64,000 nt of DNA from Pseudovibrio sp. JCM 19062 (GCA_001310715.1 BAXV01000013.1:11449-75448); one strand, 5' to 3'. Positions 42,662 through 55,204 are shown, counted from the first letter of the stretch. Notes: a model not told the origin generated them from the sequence alone. Numbers and translations are program-made.

Positions 42662-44140
42662 ATGCGCATTCTGGTTTTTCTCCTTTGCTTGCTTGCGGTT
42701 GCGCTCGCGATACCCGCCCATGCGGTGAGATGGCAGCCGAGCGGGAGTGAGAAGGAATTGCTGTTGAGCAAAGGGGTTGGCGGGCTGGTGCTGCTGCGTA
42801 ACCGCGCGGGCAAGATCCATCGTGCAACACGCACTGAGATGTCCAAGAGTGCACTGATATTTTCATTGAATTCGGAAGCACAGGCCGGGGATGCGGGGGC
42901 GGTCTTTGGTTTGGCGGTGGCGCATGAGATGGGCCATGGGGTTCCCAAAAACCTGCCGGTGGCCATGGAGCTTTACGAAAAAGCGGGCGAGATGGGGCTT
43001 GCCGCGGCCTACAACAATCTTGGCGAAATCTACAGGAAGGGCAAACACGTCGAGGCCGACCCGAACAAAGCAATGGAGCTTTACCAGCTTGCTGCGGAGT
43101 GGGGAGATGCGTGGGCGCAGAACAATCTGGGTCTGTTGTATCTCCACGGCATTGGCGTGGAGAAGGACCCGAAGCTGGCTTATTACTGGGTGAAGGGGGC
43201 GGCTACGGCGGGCCTGATGCAGGGGGTTGAAAACCTCGCTGGCCTTTACCGTGACGGGATCGGGGTTGAGCGGGATGCGATGCGCTCCCGTGCGCTTTAC
43301 CGCAAGGCGATTTCTCTTGGGTCCATTGATGCACATGTGCCGCTTGGAGAGCTTTTGGAGGATGGGGATGGCGGCAAGGCCGACCTTGCTGGAGCCATTC
43401 GGCACTATCGCACTGCTGCGGATGCCGGACATCGGCTGGGGAACCATTACCTTGGCACGATTTATGAGGATGGTGTTGGCGTTGAACAGGACCTGGAACT
43501 GGCTTTTTATCATTATGAAAGAGCTGCGAGGCAGGGGTTGGCTCGGTCTCAGTTTGCGCTGGGCCGGTTCTACCTGCTTGGGCAGGGGACCAGACCCGAC
43601 CTGAAGAAAGCGGTTGATCTGTATAAAGCGGCTGCCAAGCAGGGCAATGCGCAGGCGCTGAATGATTTGGGCGTGCTTTACGAGAATGGCCGCGGGGTGC
43701 CGCAGTCCTATGAGCTGGCAATGGAGTTTTATACGGCGTCTTCAGCGCGGTTTCCGTTTGCACTCACCAATGCCGGATTGCTTTACCTGAGTGGACGCGG
43801 TGTGCCCCAAGATGTTGATCTGGCAAAGAAGCTGTTTCAGCAAGCCTCTGAACGAGGGGAGCCGGTGGGAGATGTGTTGTTAGGCAAGGTCTATCTGCAG
43901 GGCTTTAATGAAGAGCCGAAACCCGGTGAAGCGGCCCGCATGTTTTTGCAAGCAGCTGCGAAAGGGGTGCCAGAGGCGTTTTATCTTTTGGGGTATTGCC
44001 ATGAAAGTGGCCGGTGCATGGCCCGCAATCTGGCCAAAGCACGAGATTTTTACAAGATGGCTGTCGAGCAAGGGTATCGGGGGGCCGAGAAGGCGCTTCG
44101 CAAACTGGAATGGCAGCTGAAGACCCAGCCCAATAATTAG
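42662..44140 (+). CDS. secreted Sel1-repeat protein
   Basis: This intact protein of 492 residues has a signal peptide (MRILVFLLCLLAVALAIPAHA) followed by about ten Sel1-like repeats of 36 residues, for example AYNNLGEIYRKGKHVEADPNK and AQNNLGLLYLHGIGVEKDPK. Sel1 repeats form alpha-solenoid surfaces for protein-protein contacts, often in envelope or signalling proteins. The ATG 42662 with GAGAAGG upstream is preferred over ATG 42635. A larger Sel1-repeat protein is encoded 2.3 kb downstream, beyond an alkylsulfatase on the other strand. Confidence 0.88.
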   Translation: MRILVFLLCLLAVALAIPAHAVRWQPSGSEKELLLSKGVGGLVLLRNRAGKIHRATRTEMSKSALIFSLNSEAQAGDAGAVFGLAVAHEMGHGVPKNLPVAMELYEKAGEMGLAAAYNNLGEIYRKGKHVEADPNKAMELYQLAAEWGDAWAQNNLGLLYLHGIGVEKDPKLAYYWVKGAATAGLMQGVENLAGLYRDGIGVERDAMRSRALYRKAISLGSIDAHVPLGELLEDGDGGKADLAGAIRHYRTAADAGHRLGNHYLGTIYEDGVGVEQDLELAFYHYERAARQGLARSQFALGRFYLLGQGTRPDLKKAVDLYKAAAKQGNAQALNDLGVLYENGRGVPQSYELAMEFYTASSARFPFALTNAGLLYLSGRGVPQDVDLAKKLFQQASERGEPVGDVLLGKVYLQGFNEEPKPGEAARMFLQAAAKGVPEAFYLLGYCHESGRCMARNLAKARDFYKMAVEQGYRGAEKALRKLEWQLKTQPNN

Positions 44141-44148
44141 GTTTTAGC

Positions 44149-44178
44149 AAAAGAGCCGGTTTCGAGCCGGCTCTTTTG
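44149..44178 (+). terminator. terminator between Sel1-repeat gene and alkylsulfatase
   Basis: AAAAGAGCCGG and CCGGCTCTTTT pair around a short TTTCGA-type loop. It is symmetric, so it can serve both convergent genes. Confidence 0.88.
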
Positions 44179-44210
44179 TCGTGTGTGCGGGTGGGGTTGT
44201 CTGTTCATCA

Positions 44211-46254
44211 CTACCTGTTCGGCGGGGCTGGGTTGGCCTTGTTGAGTGGAACAGGGCGTACGATGTTGAACCAGAAGTCGAAGGTGTCCAGCATCCCCAA
44301 CAGGTCGGTCAGCTTGGAGCTTCACCATCTACGGTGACTGCGCCGGAGTTGATCGCATCCTCAAAGGTTTGCTCTCCGAGCATGATGCTGTCGAGTGTGC
44401 TTCTTTCGAGCGTCACTGTCGCATCCGCATTCTGGATCTGGTAGCCTTCAATATGGCTGAGGGCCGCGTTTTGCAGCTCCATCGCATATTTCTCGTCTGT
44501 ATCTGAGAAGACCCAGTTCAGCTTGATCTGCTGATCTCCCGCCTTTGTGTTGTTGAGGCGCATTGCTGCGAAGTCAAACAACAGGTTGACATCCATGGAG
44601 CGGATGATGTCAGGGCTTGCTGTGTCTGGTGCAGGCAGTTCTGCAATGCCGGTCCGCAGCTCCTGCGCGCCGGAGAGATAGAAGTTGCGCCACGGGCCGG
44701 ATTCTGCCTGATAGCCAAGCTGTTCCAACGCATCAGCCTGCAACTGGGCGGCGTCTTCATTGTCCGGCTGGGCATAGACCAGATGGTTGAGCACTTCCGC
44801 CACCCAGCGATAGTCGCCCTTTTCAAAGGACTCCTGCGCTTTTTGGAGAAGTACGTCCGGACCTCCCATAAACTCCACGTATTTGGGGCCGGAGATGCGC
44901 TCGGGATACTCATGCAGGGTAGCGGGGTTGCCGTTGAACCAGCCGAGATAGCGCACGTATGTGGATTTTACGTTGTGATTAAAGGTGCCGTAGTATCCGC
45001 GTGCACTCCAGTCATGCTGTAATGTTTCCGGCACGTCCAGCATTTCGGCGATCTCTGTCATGTGAAAGCCATGGTTGGCCAGACGCAGTGGCTGATCGTT
45101 GATGTAGCGGTACAGGTCACGCTGGTTGCGCAAGTGTCCCAGAATGTTGCCATTGCCGGACAGGTGCCAGTGGTGCGGGGCAAACAGGACCTGAACATCC
45201 TCGCCAAATTTGTAAATGGTTTCGTTGATGTATTTGGACCAGCCCAGAGGGTCTCTCAGCCTTGCTCCACGCAATGAGTATGTGTTGTGCATTGTATGCG
45301 TGGCATCCTCGGCGGTGCACAGGGCTTTGAGTTCCCGAATGTAGAAGAAAAACTCGGAAGGTGCCTCGGAATCCAGCGCCATCCAGAAATCGAAGGTGAG
45401 ACCGTCAATCGTGTGGGTTTCACCGCTGTCTTTGATGATGTCTGTTGGCGGGATGAGGGTGACTGTGCCGGTGGAGGTGGTGGGGCCGAGCCCTGCGCCA
45501 ACCTGGCCTTCCGGTGAGTGGGGCAGCAGGTTGCCGTACATGTAGGAAGCACGCCTGCTCATGGCGTTACCAGCCATTACGTTTTCCGAGACGGCATGCT
45601 CCATGAAGCTTCCGGCGCGTAGATCTTGACCTTGCCGCTTTTTACATCCTCTTCATCCACCACACCGCGCACACCGCCAAAATGGTCCACGTGACTATGG
45701 GTATAGATGACGGCGGTGACGGGCTTTTCGCCGCGCTGGGCGTAATACAGCTCCAGTGCGTAGCGGGCAGTTTCTTCTGATATGAGCGGGTCAACGACGA
45801 TGATCCCTTCATCGCCTTCAATAAAGGTGATGTTGGACAGGTCAGCAGCGCGTACCTGATAGATGCGCTCTGACACCTGGAAAAAGCCGCTCAGCAAAAT
45901 GAGCTGGGATTGACGCCAGAGGCTCGGGTTGACGGTTTCCGGCGCAATGGAGCCTTGCATGATGAAGTTGAATTTGGAGAGGTCGTAGACGATCTCGCCG
46001 TTTGCGTTCTTCACCACACCGCCGTCTGGCAAAGGTGCGATGAAGCCTGCCTGCGCCTGCTCGAAGGCTTCATTATCGGCAAATGGCAGTTGCTTCAGGA
46101 TATCTTCGTAAAGCTTACCAGTGGAGCGTGTGGCAGGTTTGGTGATTGTGTCTGCGGTGGTGGTCGCAAAGGACATGGACCACGCGATGCTCGCCATTAC
46201 GGTTGTGCAAAGGATCTGGCGGCTAAGGGACTTCTTGGTTTTGTTAAGCGGCAT
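44211..46254 (-). CDS. alkyl/aryl-sulfatase of the metallo-beta-lactamase fold (SdsA/BDS1-like), apparent frameshifts
   Basis: This secreted zinc enzyme hydrolyses alkyl sulfates such as dodecyl sulfate. The signal region is followed by the metallo-beta-lactamase motif VIYTHSHVDHFGGVRG, then TSTGTVTLIPPTD, LFAPHHWHLSGNGNI and a C-terminal dimerisation and SCP2-like region ending DFWFNIVRPVPLNKAN. Single-base losses are inferred near 45597 and near 44325. Start ATG 46254 follows GGAGG. Length after repair is about 681 residues, normal for SdsA1 relatives. It is flanked by two Sel1-repeat genes on the other strand. Confidence 0.9.
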
Positions 46255-46467
46255 TCCCGACCTCCGATGTAGAGTTGCCACTTTCCCTATAGGAGGGCGG
46301 TTAAAGGGCTAGCTCTACCAGTGTTTGAAATGAGGTTTCTGGTTGCTGAAGGACTAACCGGTCGCTGCAACTTTGGGTTATTGCTTTGATGGTTTGTGTA
46401 TTTTTGATTGACTTGGGTTGAGGAGGGCGTGAATGATTGCTTACTCCTATCTTGAGGTGCTGTTTTG

Positions 46468-49400
46468 ATGGTTTCACGTGTGCTCTCTGGCTTTTTGCTA
46501 ACCGGTGTATGCCTTGGTTTGGTTTCAGGGGCGAGCGCGGCTTCCATGTCAGGGCAAGGGCGTGTAACAGGCTTTCGCGAGGCTGTTGAGGAGCTCGGGT
46601 TTCAGCGATCGGTGCTGGATCAATACCGCAGTAATGTGGAGAGCATCGACTTTGATGCGTTGAGGCTTCAGGCAGAGCAAGGGGATGCAAACGCGCAGTT
46701 TAAACTGGGTGAAGCGTTCTGGCGCGGGTTTGGGGTTGGGATTGACTATGAGCGTGCGAATTACTGGCTGAGCAAAGCTGCGGCGCAGCAGCATGTGGAT
46801 GCGCTTGTGCCACTGGCGGTTATGTATGAGCGCGGACAGTCTGGGATTGCAGACCCCAAGCGGGCAGCTGAACTTTATTTTGAGGCTTCCCAGCAGGGCG
46901 ATGACTGGGCGCTGGCCCAGCTGGCGCGTCTATACATTGCCGGCGAGGGCATCAGGCAGGATGTGAGCTATGGGCTGAAGCTGCTGCATCAGTTGGCTGC
47001 TATGGAGCACTACGCTGCTCTGGTCTCTTTGGGCGACTATGCGAGGAGGGGCTGGAAGGGGAGGCTCCTGACTACCGGAAAGCTGCTGACTATTTTGAGC
47101 GGGCACTGGCAGCGGGGAGCGAGATTGCATCCTCACGCCTTGCTGACCTGATCTATGCGGGGCGGCTGGGTGATGTGGATATGGAGCGGGTGTTTGCTCT
47201 GCTTGAAGATGAGCTGAGTTATGGCTCGTTCAATGCGGCGTTGAGTTTGGCGCAGATCTATCTGGATGGGGTTCAGGTCCCGAAAGATGCGAAGAAGGCA
47301 CTTGAGTATTTTGAACTTGCTGCAGACTGGGGCTCCTCCTACGCACTGCTGGAAATTGGTGTGCTTTATGAGGAGGGTGCGCTTGGCGAGGTAAACTACA
47401 AGCGGGCCGAGGACTACTACCAGCTGGCCCGTGAAAGAGGCGATGGCAATGGCGCGGCCTACCTTGCCTATCAGAAACGGTTTCTGACTTCAGAGGAGGT
47501 GGACCCCAGCGAGGTGATTGCACTTCTTGAAGAGAGTGCCGCGCGTGGGCATTTGCTGGCATGATTGCGCTGGGTGATTGCTACCGCGATGGCTACGGCG
47601 TGGAGGTGGATGACCTTAAAGCCAACGCCTATTACCAGATGGCGGTTGAGGCCGGGTCTACCTTTGCGCTTGTCAGGCTTGGCAATGCCTATGATGAAGG
47701 GCTGGGTGTCGCGGTTGATTACGCCAAAGCGCTGCAGCTTTATCAAAAAGCCGTTGATGCTGGAGACAGGCAGGCCAATGCCGATCTGGGTTTTCTCTAC
47801 GAGCAGGGCTATGGTACTGAAAAAGATCAGGGGAAGGCTCGGGAACTTTATGAAAAGGGCAGTGAAGCGGGAAGTGGCTTTGGTGCTTATCGGCTCGGTT
47901 TGATCTTCTATTACGGTGATGGGGCGGAGCAAGACTACTCCCAATCCCTCAAGCAGTTTCACAAGGCGGCACGGCGCGGAAACGAAAGCGCCACCGTTTA
48001 TCTCGGCTACCATTATCATTACGGGCAGGGTGTTGCTGCAGATCCGTTTGAAGCGCGATATTGGTATGAGCAGGCACTGAGCATCGGGATTGAAAACGCT
48101 AAGATGAACCTTGCTTTTCTTGAGGAGGATGGACTGGGTGGTCCACGCAACCTGAGCAGAGCAAAGCAGCTTTACCACGAGAGCATTTCTAAAGACCCTG
48201 ATGCACTTTATTATCTTGCTCGTCTGGATGCAGATGCTGACCCGGAAAATTCCCGGCTTGCGAAGCATGTTGAAGCTTACCGTGAAGCGATGCTTGAGGG
48301 CAGCAAGGCCGCAAAGCTAGAACTAGCCAATATCTATATGTTCACCAATGGGAGTTTTGAAGATACTGCAACAGCAAAGCAGTATCTCGATGAGCTGGTC
48401 GAGATCGGTTATACAGATGCTTATGTTTATATGGGCGCTTACTATGATGAAGTGTCGCTGAATCAACGAGATGCGGTGAAGCAGTCTATCGTATGGTTTG
48501 AGAAAGCAGCTGAACTTGGGAATACTTATGCTGCTCAGCGATTGGCTTGGTTTTATAAACATAGCCCGCCTGATGGATTCCGTGAGGATAAGCTTCAGCA
48601 CTGGAAACAGATTCTTGGCCTCAATGGGGAGGCTGATGCGGCACTGGATGCTGCATATGATCTGGAGTACAGCCGTATAGAACAGGATATGAAGTTGCAG
48701 GAGCAGCTTTATACGATTGCGGCCAATGCAGGGAAGCTAGCCGCCCAGCTGACACTGGCAAGAAAGTATATTTTCGGCTCGGAATATCCCGGTGACTATG
48801 AGCGCGGTGTGGCCTTGTTGCGTGAGGTGGTTCGCCTGCATGGGGGGACACAAGCGTATCGAATAACCACGTCGCTGTCTGGTGGTGTTCCACTTGATGA
48901 GATGCTTAAGCAGGAAGATGGGTATAGTCGGGATTGGGACTGGAAGGTTCTGACAGCAATCAACCTGTTTCACGGCATTACTGTGCCCAAGAACCCGGAG
49001 ATTGCCGAGCAACTCATTCGCTCTGCGCCAGACAGGTGGGAGTTTTCACCTGAAGCGCGCTATACGCTCGCTACCCTTATTTTTGCGAAGGAAAACCCGA
49101 GTGCAGACGAGGTGGAAGAAGCTCTACAAGCGCTGACGATCACGGCAAACAGCGGCTATGTGAGCGGGCAAAGGAAACTCGCGGAGCTCTATGAGCAGGG
49201 CCGCTATGTTGAGCAGGACTATCGCAAAGCAGCATTGTGGTATCGTATTGCAGCCTCCAAAGTATCTTCTGTGAAAGTGCATGTGGCGCGGCTCATTCTG
49301 GATGGAAAAGTGAAGCCAAACCATGGTGAGGACGCTCTGGACATTTTGAGCGAAGCAGCTGAAATGCAAAATGCTCTGGCCGTCGAGGTGCTTGTTAGTT

Positions 49401-49483
49401 ACTGGGCAAAGCAAGAGCCAAACGGATATGAGCATACGCGGTGGGTTCGCCGGCAGAAGCAGTTGAACACGGTTTCCTCGTAG
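46468..49483 (+). CDS. large Sel1-repeat protein, apparent frameshifts
   Basis: This is a solenoid protein of about 1005 residues. An N-terminal signal or anchor (LLTGVCLGLVSGASAAS) is followed by at least fifteen Sel1-like repeats, such as AQFKLGEAFWRGFGVGIDYERA, ATVYLGYHYHYGQGVAADPFEA and GQRKLAELYEQGRYVEQDYRKA. Two single-base losses are inferred near 47055 and near 47555, each shifting one frame. The ATG 46468 follows TTGAGG. It is probably a periplasmic or envelope scaffold. The relation to the smaller Sel1 protein at 42662 is paralogy in design, but the repeats themselves diverge. Confidence 0.85.
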
Positions 49484-49531
49484 GGGGGGATCGTTGCTCT
49501 GGCACGGTGCTTGTACAGGAAGCGGGGAGGC

Positions 49532-49972
49532 CTATGTGTTCTGGTAGGCTGCCTTATTATGTCGTTCCATCATGCGGTCCGGGGTACTAAGGGGGGTGAA
49601 GCCGAACTGCTTGTACAGGTCATGAGCGTCGGCTGTTGCCAGCATAAAGCGGCGCAGGCCCTGTAAGTCTGGATGAGCGTCAATCACTCTCATAAGCTGC
49701 TTGGAGAGGCCCTTGCCACGGTGTGTCGGCGTGACGAAAACATCCCCCAGATACGCAAAGGTTGCTTTGTCCGTGATGACACGGGCAAATGCGACTTGCT
49801 CTCCATTTTCCCGATAGGCACCAAAGCATATCGAGTTTTCGATGGACCTGTCGAAGACGTCTCGCGGCAAGCCTTTGCTCCAATAGGCTTCTTGTGAGAG
49901 GAACTGGTAGAGCATGTCGCATTGCAGTTTGGATTTGTCTGTTGAGATTTCGAGTTCTGATGTTTGTGTCAT
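49532..49972 (-). CDS. GNAT N-acetyltransferase
   Basis: This intact 146-residue acetyltransferase has the GNAT signature FAYLGDVFVTPTHRGKGLSK, with the acetyl-CoA loop THRGKGLS, preceded by ICFGAYRENGEQVAFARVI and followed by ATADAHDLYKQFGFTPL. It belongs to the small histone-acetyltransferase-HPA2-type group by appearance. It lies just downstream of an MFS transporter on the same strand. Substrate is unknown. Confidence 0.85.
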   Translation of the reverse strand: MTQTSELEISTDKSKLQCDMLYQFLSQEAYWSKGLPRDVFDRSIENSICFGAYRENGEQVAFARVITDKATFAYLGDVFVTPTHRGKGLSKQLMRVIDAHPDLQGLRRFMLATADAHDLYKQFGFTPLSTPDRMMERHNKAAYQNT

Positions 49973-49998
49973 TTTCTAAGAGTGCCCGGTCTTCTTGA

Positions 49999-51199
49999 TT
50001 ATGGCGTTTGGAGGCTCGCCTCTGGCTTGGGTGCACGTACGATGAGCAGGATTGCGAAAGAAAGCAGGGTGAGCAGCGCGGAGAATTGGATGGTGTTTCC
50101 AAAGGTGGTGATGCTTGCCACTGTGCCGGTCATCATGTTTCCAACCAGGCTACCAGCAAATAGGGCGTTCGTATAATAGGCCGTGGCGATCCCCGGTCTG
50201 TGCAAGGCATAAGACTGGATGAAGGTCAGGCCAATACCGACGTTAATGCCATAGTAGAGGCCCTCCAGTGCGCAAAGCAGATAAATCTGGGCTGGGTCTG
50301 TTACCCTGACAATGAACAGGAAGAAGAGGGTTCCAAGCAGGCTGAAAGCAGCATTGCATTCTTGTGCCCCAGTTTTTGCGCAGGCTTTACCACAAAGAAG
50401 ATAGCAATGACTTCCACAAAGCACTTTACCGAGAATGCCAGTCCCGGTGTTGCTGTTGGAAAACCCATTTCTTTGATGAAGAAGACCGGCCCTGCGGACA
50501 CAAAAATGACGTTTGCCGAAGTGAGCGCAAAGATGGGAAGGCAGGCAAGGATGAGGGCAAAGGTACTGGCTCAATCCGAGTATTGCTCTTGGTTGTGATC
50601 TGGTGGTGGGTGGTGAAGCTTCTAGGTATGATTACAACGCCCATGGCTAGCCAGAGCACGCTGATGATACCTGATGTTGGGAAGATAGAGCTCATTCCAA
50701 ATATGCCATAGAGAGTGAAGGCCAGCGGCGTGCCGACCATCCAGCCCAAAGACATGGCAATGCGCAGGTGTGAGTTGAATTTGGCCGTGTCTCGATTGGT
50801 TTGCTCAGCAAACAGGCGGCCAAACGAGAACATGGTGGAGAGAACACTGCCGGAAACGCCCATAAGCGGGATACCCAGCAGCAACATCCAAAAGGTTGGC
50901 ACGGCGGATTGCAGACCCATGTTGATTCCAAAGAGCGCGGAACAGAATATCAAGATGGGCTTTAGCCGTGCACCCGCATCAATCCGAGCGCCGAAGTAGC
51001 GGTTTGAAAACAACGTGATGATCGTAGAGAAGGCAATAAAGACCGCAAGCTTCCATGCAGGCTCGCCAAGCTCTGTGACAACATAGGAGCTGTAGAGCGG
51101 AATGAGGCAGGCAATGGCTAGTGAGCCGATGAGCATGTAGGCGTGAATTAGTACGGGGTAACGATCCAGCATTGCCAGAGCTGCGGGAACAGAGCGCAT
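49999..51199 (-). CDS. SetA-like MFS sugar efflux transporter, copy 1, apparent frameshifts
   Basis: This is a twelve-helix major facilitator of about 400 residues. Its layout resembles SetA/SetB sugar efflux proteins: a short N-terminus with DRYPVLIHAYMLIG, the central RLFAEQTNRDTAKFNSHLRI, and the C-terminal GLTFIQSYALHRPGIATAYY. Two single-base losses are inferred, near 50575 and near 50345. It is followed on the same strand by a GNAT gene 26 bases away, and preceded by a close paralogue at 51334. The substrate is unknown. Confidence 0.82.
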
Positions 51200-51333
51200 A
51201 GGAAATCCAGAGGTGATGGGAAAAGATTTATGGAGTCACATGGGAACGGACACATTGATACATCTCCTGAATTCAATTGCAAGCAAGAGATGTTTGAATA
51301 CTACATGCACCCCTAGATGGTGGGTGCTGCTGC

Positions 51334-52538
51334 TCAGGTTGGTTGGGCCACCTCGTGGCTTTGGGGTGGCTTGATGACCAGAAGGACCAGCGTTGCGAGA
51401 CTTGCGAGCACGACGCTGCTTAGGATCGTGTTTTGGAACGTGGTGTAGGTGGCAATAATTCCGGTAAGGATGTTGCCAGCCAACCCACCCACGAAGATGG
51501 CGTTGACGAAGTATGAGGTGGCGACGCCGGGTTTGTGGCGGGCGTAATTCTGGATGAAGGTGATGCCCACGCTGGCGCAGATGCCATAGTACATGCCTTC
51601 AATAATGCAGAGCATAAGCACTTGCTGAACGGAGGTCGCACTTGTGATTGTTGCAAAGAAGAGCAGTGCGCCGATGCTAGAGAGAACCATCATATTGCGT
51701 TCGCCAATGCGTTCTGTCGGCTTGATTGCAAAATAGATGATGAGGACTTCAAACAGGCTTTTTGTTGCTACAGCCCAGCCGGGGACTGATGTCGACAGGC
51801 CCATCTCTTTGATGAAGTACACAGGCTTGCCGAGAAGAAGATGCTGTTTGCTGCTGAAAGGGCAAATACGGGTACGCAGGCGGTAAGTAGCAGCATGGGA
51901 ACTGAGTCTGCATTGCTGCTTCCTTGAACCCGCTTCTTGATGTGGGTCTTCAAGGATCCGGGAATGAAGAGCAGGCACAGGACCAACCAGATCAAGGCAG
52001 ATATGGTCGCTGCAAAGTGAATCTGCGTGAAGCCGAATGCGCCGTAAAGCAGGAAGGCAGCTGGTGGACCGAAGACCCAACCAAGAGACATGCAGATGCG
52101 CATGTGAAGGTTGAAAGTGCCTGGATTGCGCCCGGTCTGTTCCGCAAACAAGCGGCCAGTGGAATACATGGTGGAGAGCGCTCCGGCTGCAATGCCAATC
52201 AATGGAATTCCAAGAACCACCAGAGACATGTAGGAAGGAACTGTCAGCTGGATGAGCGCATGGATGGTAAAGGCGCTGATGTTGATGATCAGCAATGGCT
52301 TGACGCGATTGCCGTTATCGATGAGGCCACCGAAAATCCGGTTGGTAATAAGGGACACGAGGGAAAAGCCGCCGATGACCAGCGCAAGATTAAACGCAGG
52401 TTTCTGTAATTCCTCAATGATGTAGGTACTCAATAGCGGTATGACGAAGGCAATGGAAAATGCGCCAAAGAACATCACTGCAAAAAATAAAATCGGGTAC
52501 TTATCAAGTCTTTGTAAATCGCTGCTAATCGGGTTCAA
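51334..52538 (-). CDS. SetA-like MFS sugar efflux transporter, copy 2, apparent frameshift
   Basis: This paralogue of the gene at 49999 shares the same order of motifs: LDKYPILFFAVMFFGAFS, GRLFAEQTGRNPGTFNLHMRI and GITFIQNYARHKPGVATSYF. TTG 52538 is chosen because GGAG lies six bases upstream and the first helix follows shortly. One base is inferred lost near 51835. The two copies are about equal in length and lie head-to-tail, which indicates tandem duplication followed by divergence. Confidence 0.82.
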
Positions 52539-52849
52539 AAATAACTCCACGCCCCGAGCTTGAAAATAATGATCTCGGGCCAACTGCTCTAATACTAGAT
52601 AAATTACCTTAGGCGCTGGGCATGTAAAGTGAACAATTCTAAGCTCAGAAAGGCACAGAACGACGGCGCGTATTTCTGAATGCCGCATAACTCTAAGCCT
52701 TAGGAAAATTATTGATTATTGGTTATCTGAAAAAGGTGAGCTCTCTTTATTCTGGCTGAACATTGCCGGTGATGTGATGCTCGAATATTGACGGTTGGTT
52801 TTTTTCGAAGCGGCTGCGATAGCTTTGGAGCACTTGGTGGGAGGACTGG

Positions 52850-53349
52850 ATGCTCTTTGCCTTTATTCTTGCTCTTACTGGCACGTTATTCGGTGGCGTT
52901 ATCGCGATTTTGTCGGTGTATGCGCTGATGAAAGAAAAGCGGTTTGTGGATGATGAAGGACGGGTTGTTGAACTTGAGCTTCCGTTTTTTTTGGCAAGCT
53001 GAAAACAAACGCTGCGCCGATTGCTCTGACATTTATCGGAGGGGGCTTGATTGTCTTTTGCCTGCAGCAATTTGGTAATGCGCCTAACGTGACCGAGCTG
53101 GTTGCCACGGTCAAAATTGAAGAACCCCACTCGGTGAATATGGTTGCTCTGGCGGTCGTTAGTGACGAATGGGATTCGGTGGAGAGCTGGGGCAACGAAG
53201 ACGAGCTTGAGATCAAGCTGAAGGTTCCCAGTAACTGGAATTCATATAATGGCTATCTGGTTCCATTAGGGGACCCGGATGTTGCTCCGAGATTTTTTAA
53301 TGCTGGCGAGCAATTCAATCCCACTGTTGTCTTGAGCAAAAACCGCTGA
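52850..53349 (+). CDS. unrecognised membrane protein, apparent frameshift in a T run
   Basis: This protein of about 167 residues has two hydrophobic segments (LFAFILALTGTLFGGVIAIL at the N-terminus and IALTFIGGGLIVFCL in the middle) and a soluble C-terminal domain containing LVATVKIEEPHSVNMVALAVV and PLGDPDVAPRFFNAGEQF. ATG 52850 follows GGGAGGA. The break is in a T8 run at 52985-52992, which should probably be six or nine bases. The end of the next frame is TGA 53347-53349. It is followed after 15 bases by a secreted protein, and the two probably form one operon. No family is recognised. Confidence 0.6.
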
Positions 53350-53364
53350 AGAGGAAAGCAAACG

Positions 53365-53841
53365 ATGATACGGCATTTTGCCCGTTTGGTGGTGTTCTGC
53401 GTTTTGGTTGTTGGCAGCGCTCCTGTGTTTTCAATGGGGGAGTGCACGGTGAGTGATGGGAAGAAAGGTGCGCCTGCGGTTTCGATGTGTGGTCAGGCCG
53501 TTGATGATCAAAATGAGCCGATCGCGAATGCACCGCTGCTGTTGAAGAACAAAGACAGTGACAAGGCGATTACTGTTTTCACAGATGAGCAGGGGTTTTT
53601 CCGAGCATATAATCTGGATAGCGGCGAATACTTGGTTGAGCTGCCTGAGGGGCTTGCCAAAGAGTTTGCTGTTACTCCTCCCACTGGCGCAGTGTCTGGC
53701 GGAGCTTCTGACAGCGGACAAAACGTGAGATCGATCCAGATTAAAGAAAAGAGCTTCCTTCAGAACATGCTCAGTTTGCAGCCTGATGCGGTTGATGCAG
53801 GAAAGATTCAGTTCAACATTGAGCAGAGAGTTCAACAATGA
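53365..53841 (+). CDS. unrecognised secreted protein with carboxypeptidase-regulatory-like fold
   Basis: This is an intact 158-residue protein with a signal peptide (HFARLVVFCVLVVGSAPVFS) and a domain with CGQAVDDQNEPIANAPLLLKN and AITVFTDEQGFFRAYNLDSG, a beta-sandwich pattern like SdrD-B or carboxypeptidase regulatory domains. Two cysteines in the N-terminal part (ECTV and SMCG) may form a disulfide. It follows the membrane protein at 52850 in probable operon. A GA-rich Shine-Dalgarno lies before ATG 53365. Function is unknown. Confidence 0.65.
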   Translation: MIRHFARLVVFCVLVVGSAPVFSMGECTVSDGKKGAPAVSMCGQAVDDQNEPIANAPLLLKNKDSDKAITVFTDEQGFFRAYNLDSGEYLVELPEGLAKEFAVTPPTGAVSGGASDSGQNVRSIQIKEKSFLQNMLSLQPDAVDAGKIQFNIEQRVQQ

Positions 53842-53975
53842 CCCTTGCCGGAGGCACTGGCAGAAAACGTCTCTTGTTGTGCAGATGAGCTGAGAAAAGT
53901 GATCCGGTCAAGGAGATGACAGGGCGAGTGGCAACTGTTTCTCTGACTTGCCTTCCCGAAGGGTCTCCGCAGAAG

Positions 53976-54029
53976 AAAAAAACGGAGCGCGGCGGGGATA
54001 TTTGTATTCCCGCGCCGCGCCCCGTTTTT
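53976..54029 (-). terminator. large GC-rich terminator, shared
   Basis: The region contains A7, CGGAGCGCGGCGGGG, a short loop, CCCGCGCCGCGCCCCG and T5. It forms one long, slightly bulged hairpin. It can end ilvC on the minus strand and the secreted-protein operon on the plus strand. Confidence 0.85.
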
Positions 54030-54080
54030 CTGTTCTAACGTACCTTTACCAAAACTGCTGGGCAGTTTTAGAGGAACGAC

Positions 54081-55148
<1,068 letters not shown>

Positions 55149-55204
55149 TTAGCTGTTGTCTTGCGTATCCTTGAAAACTGGTTCTCCCTTTTCAGGGATA
55201 CGCT

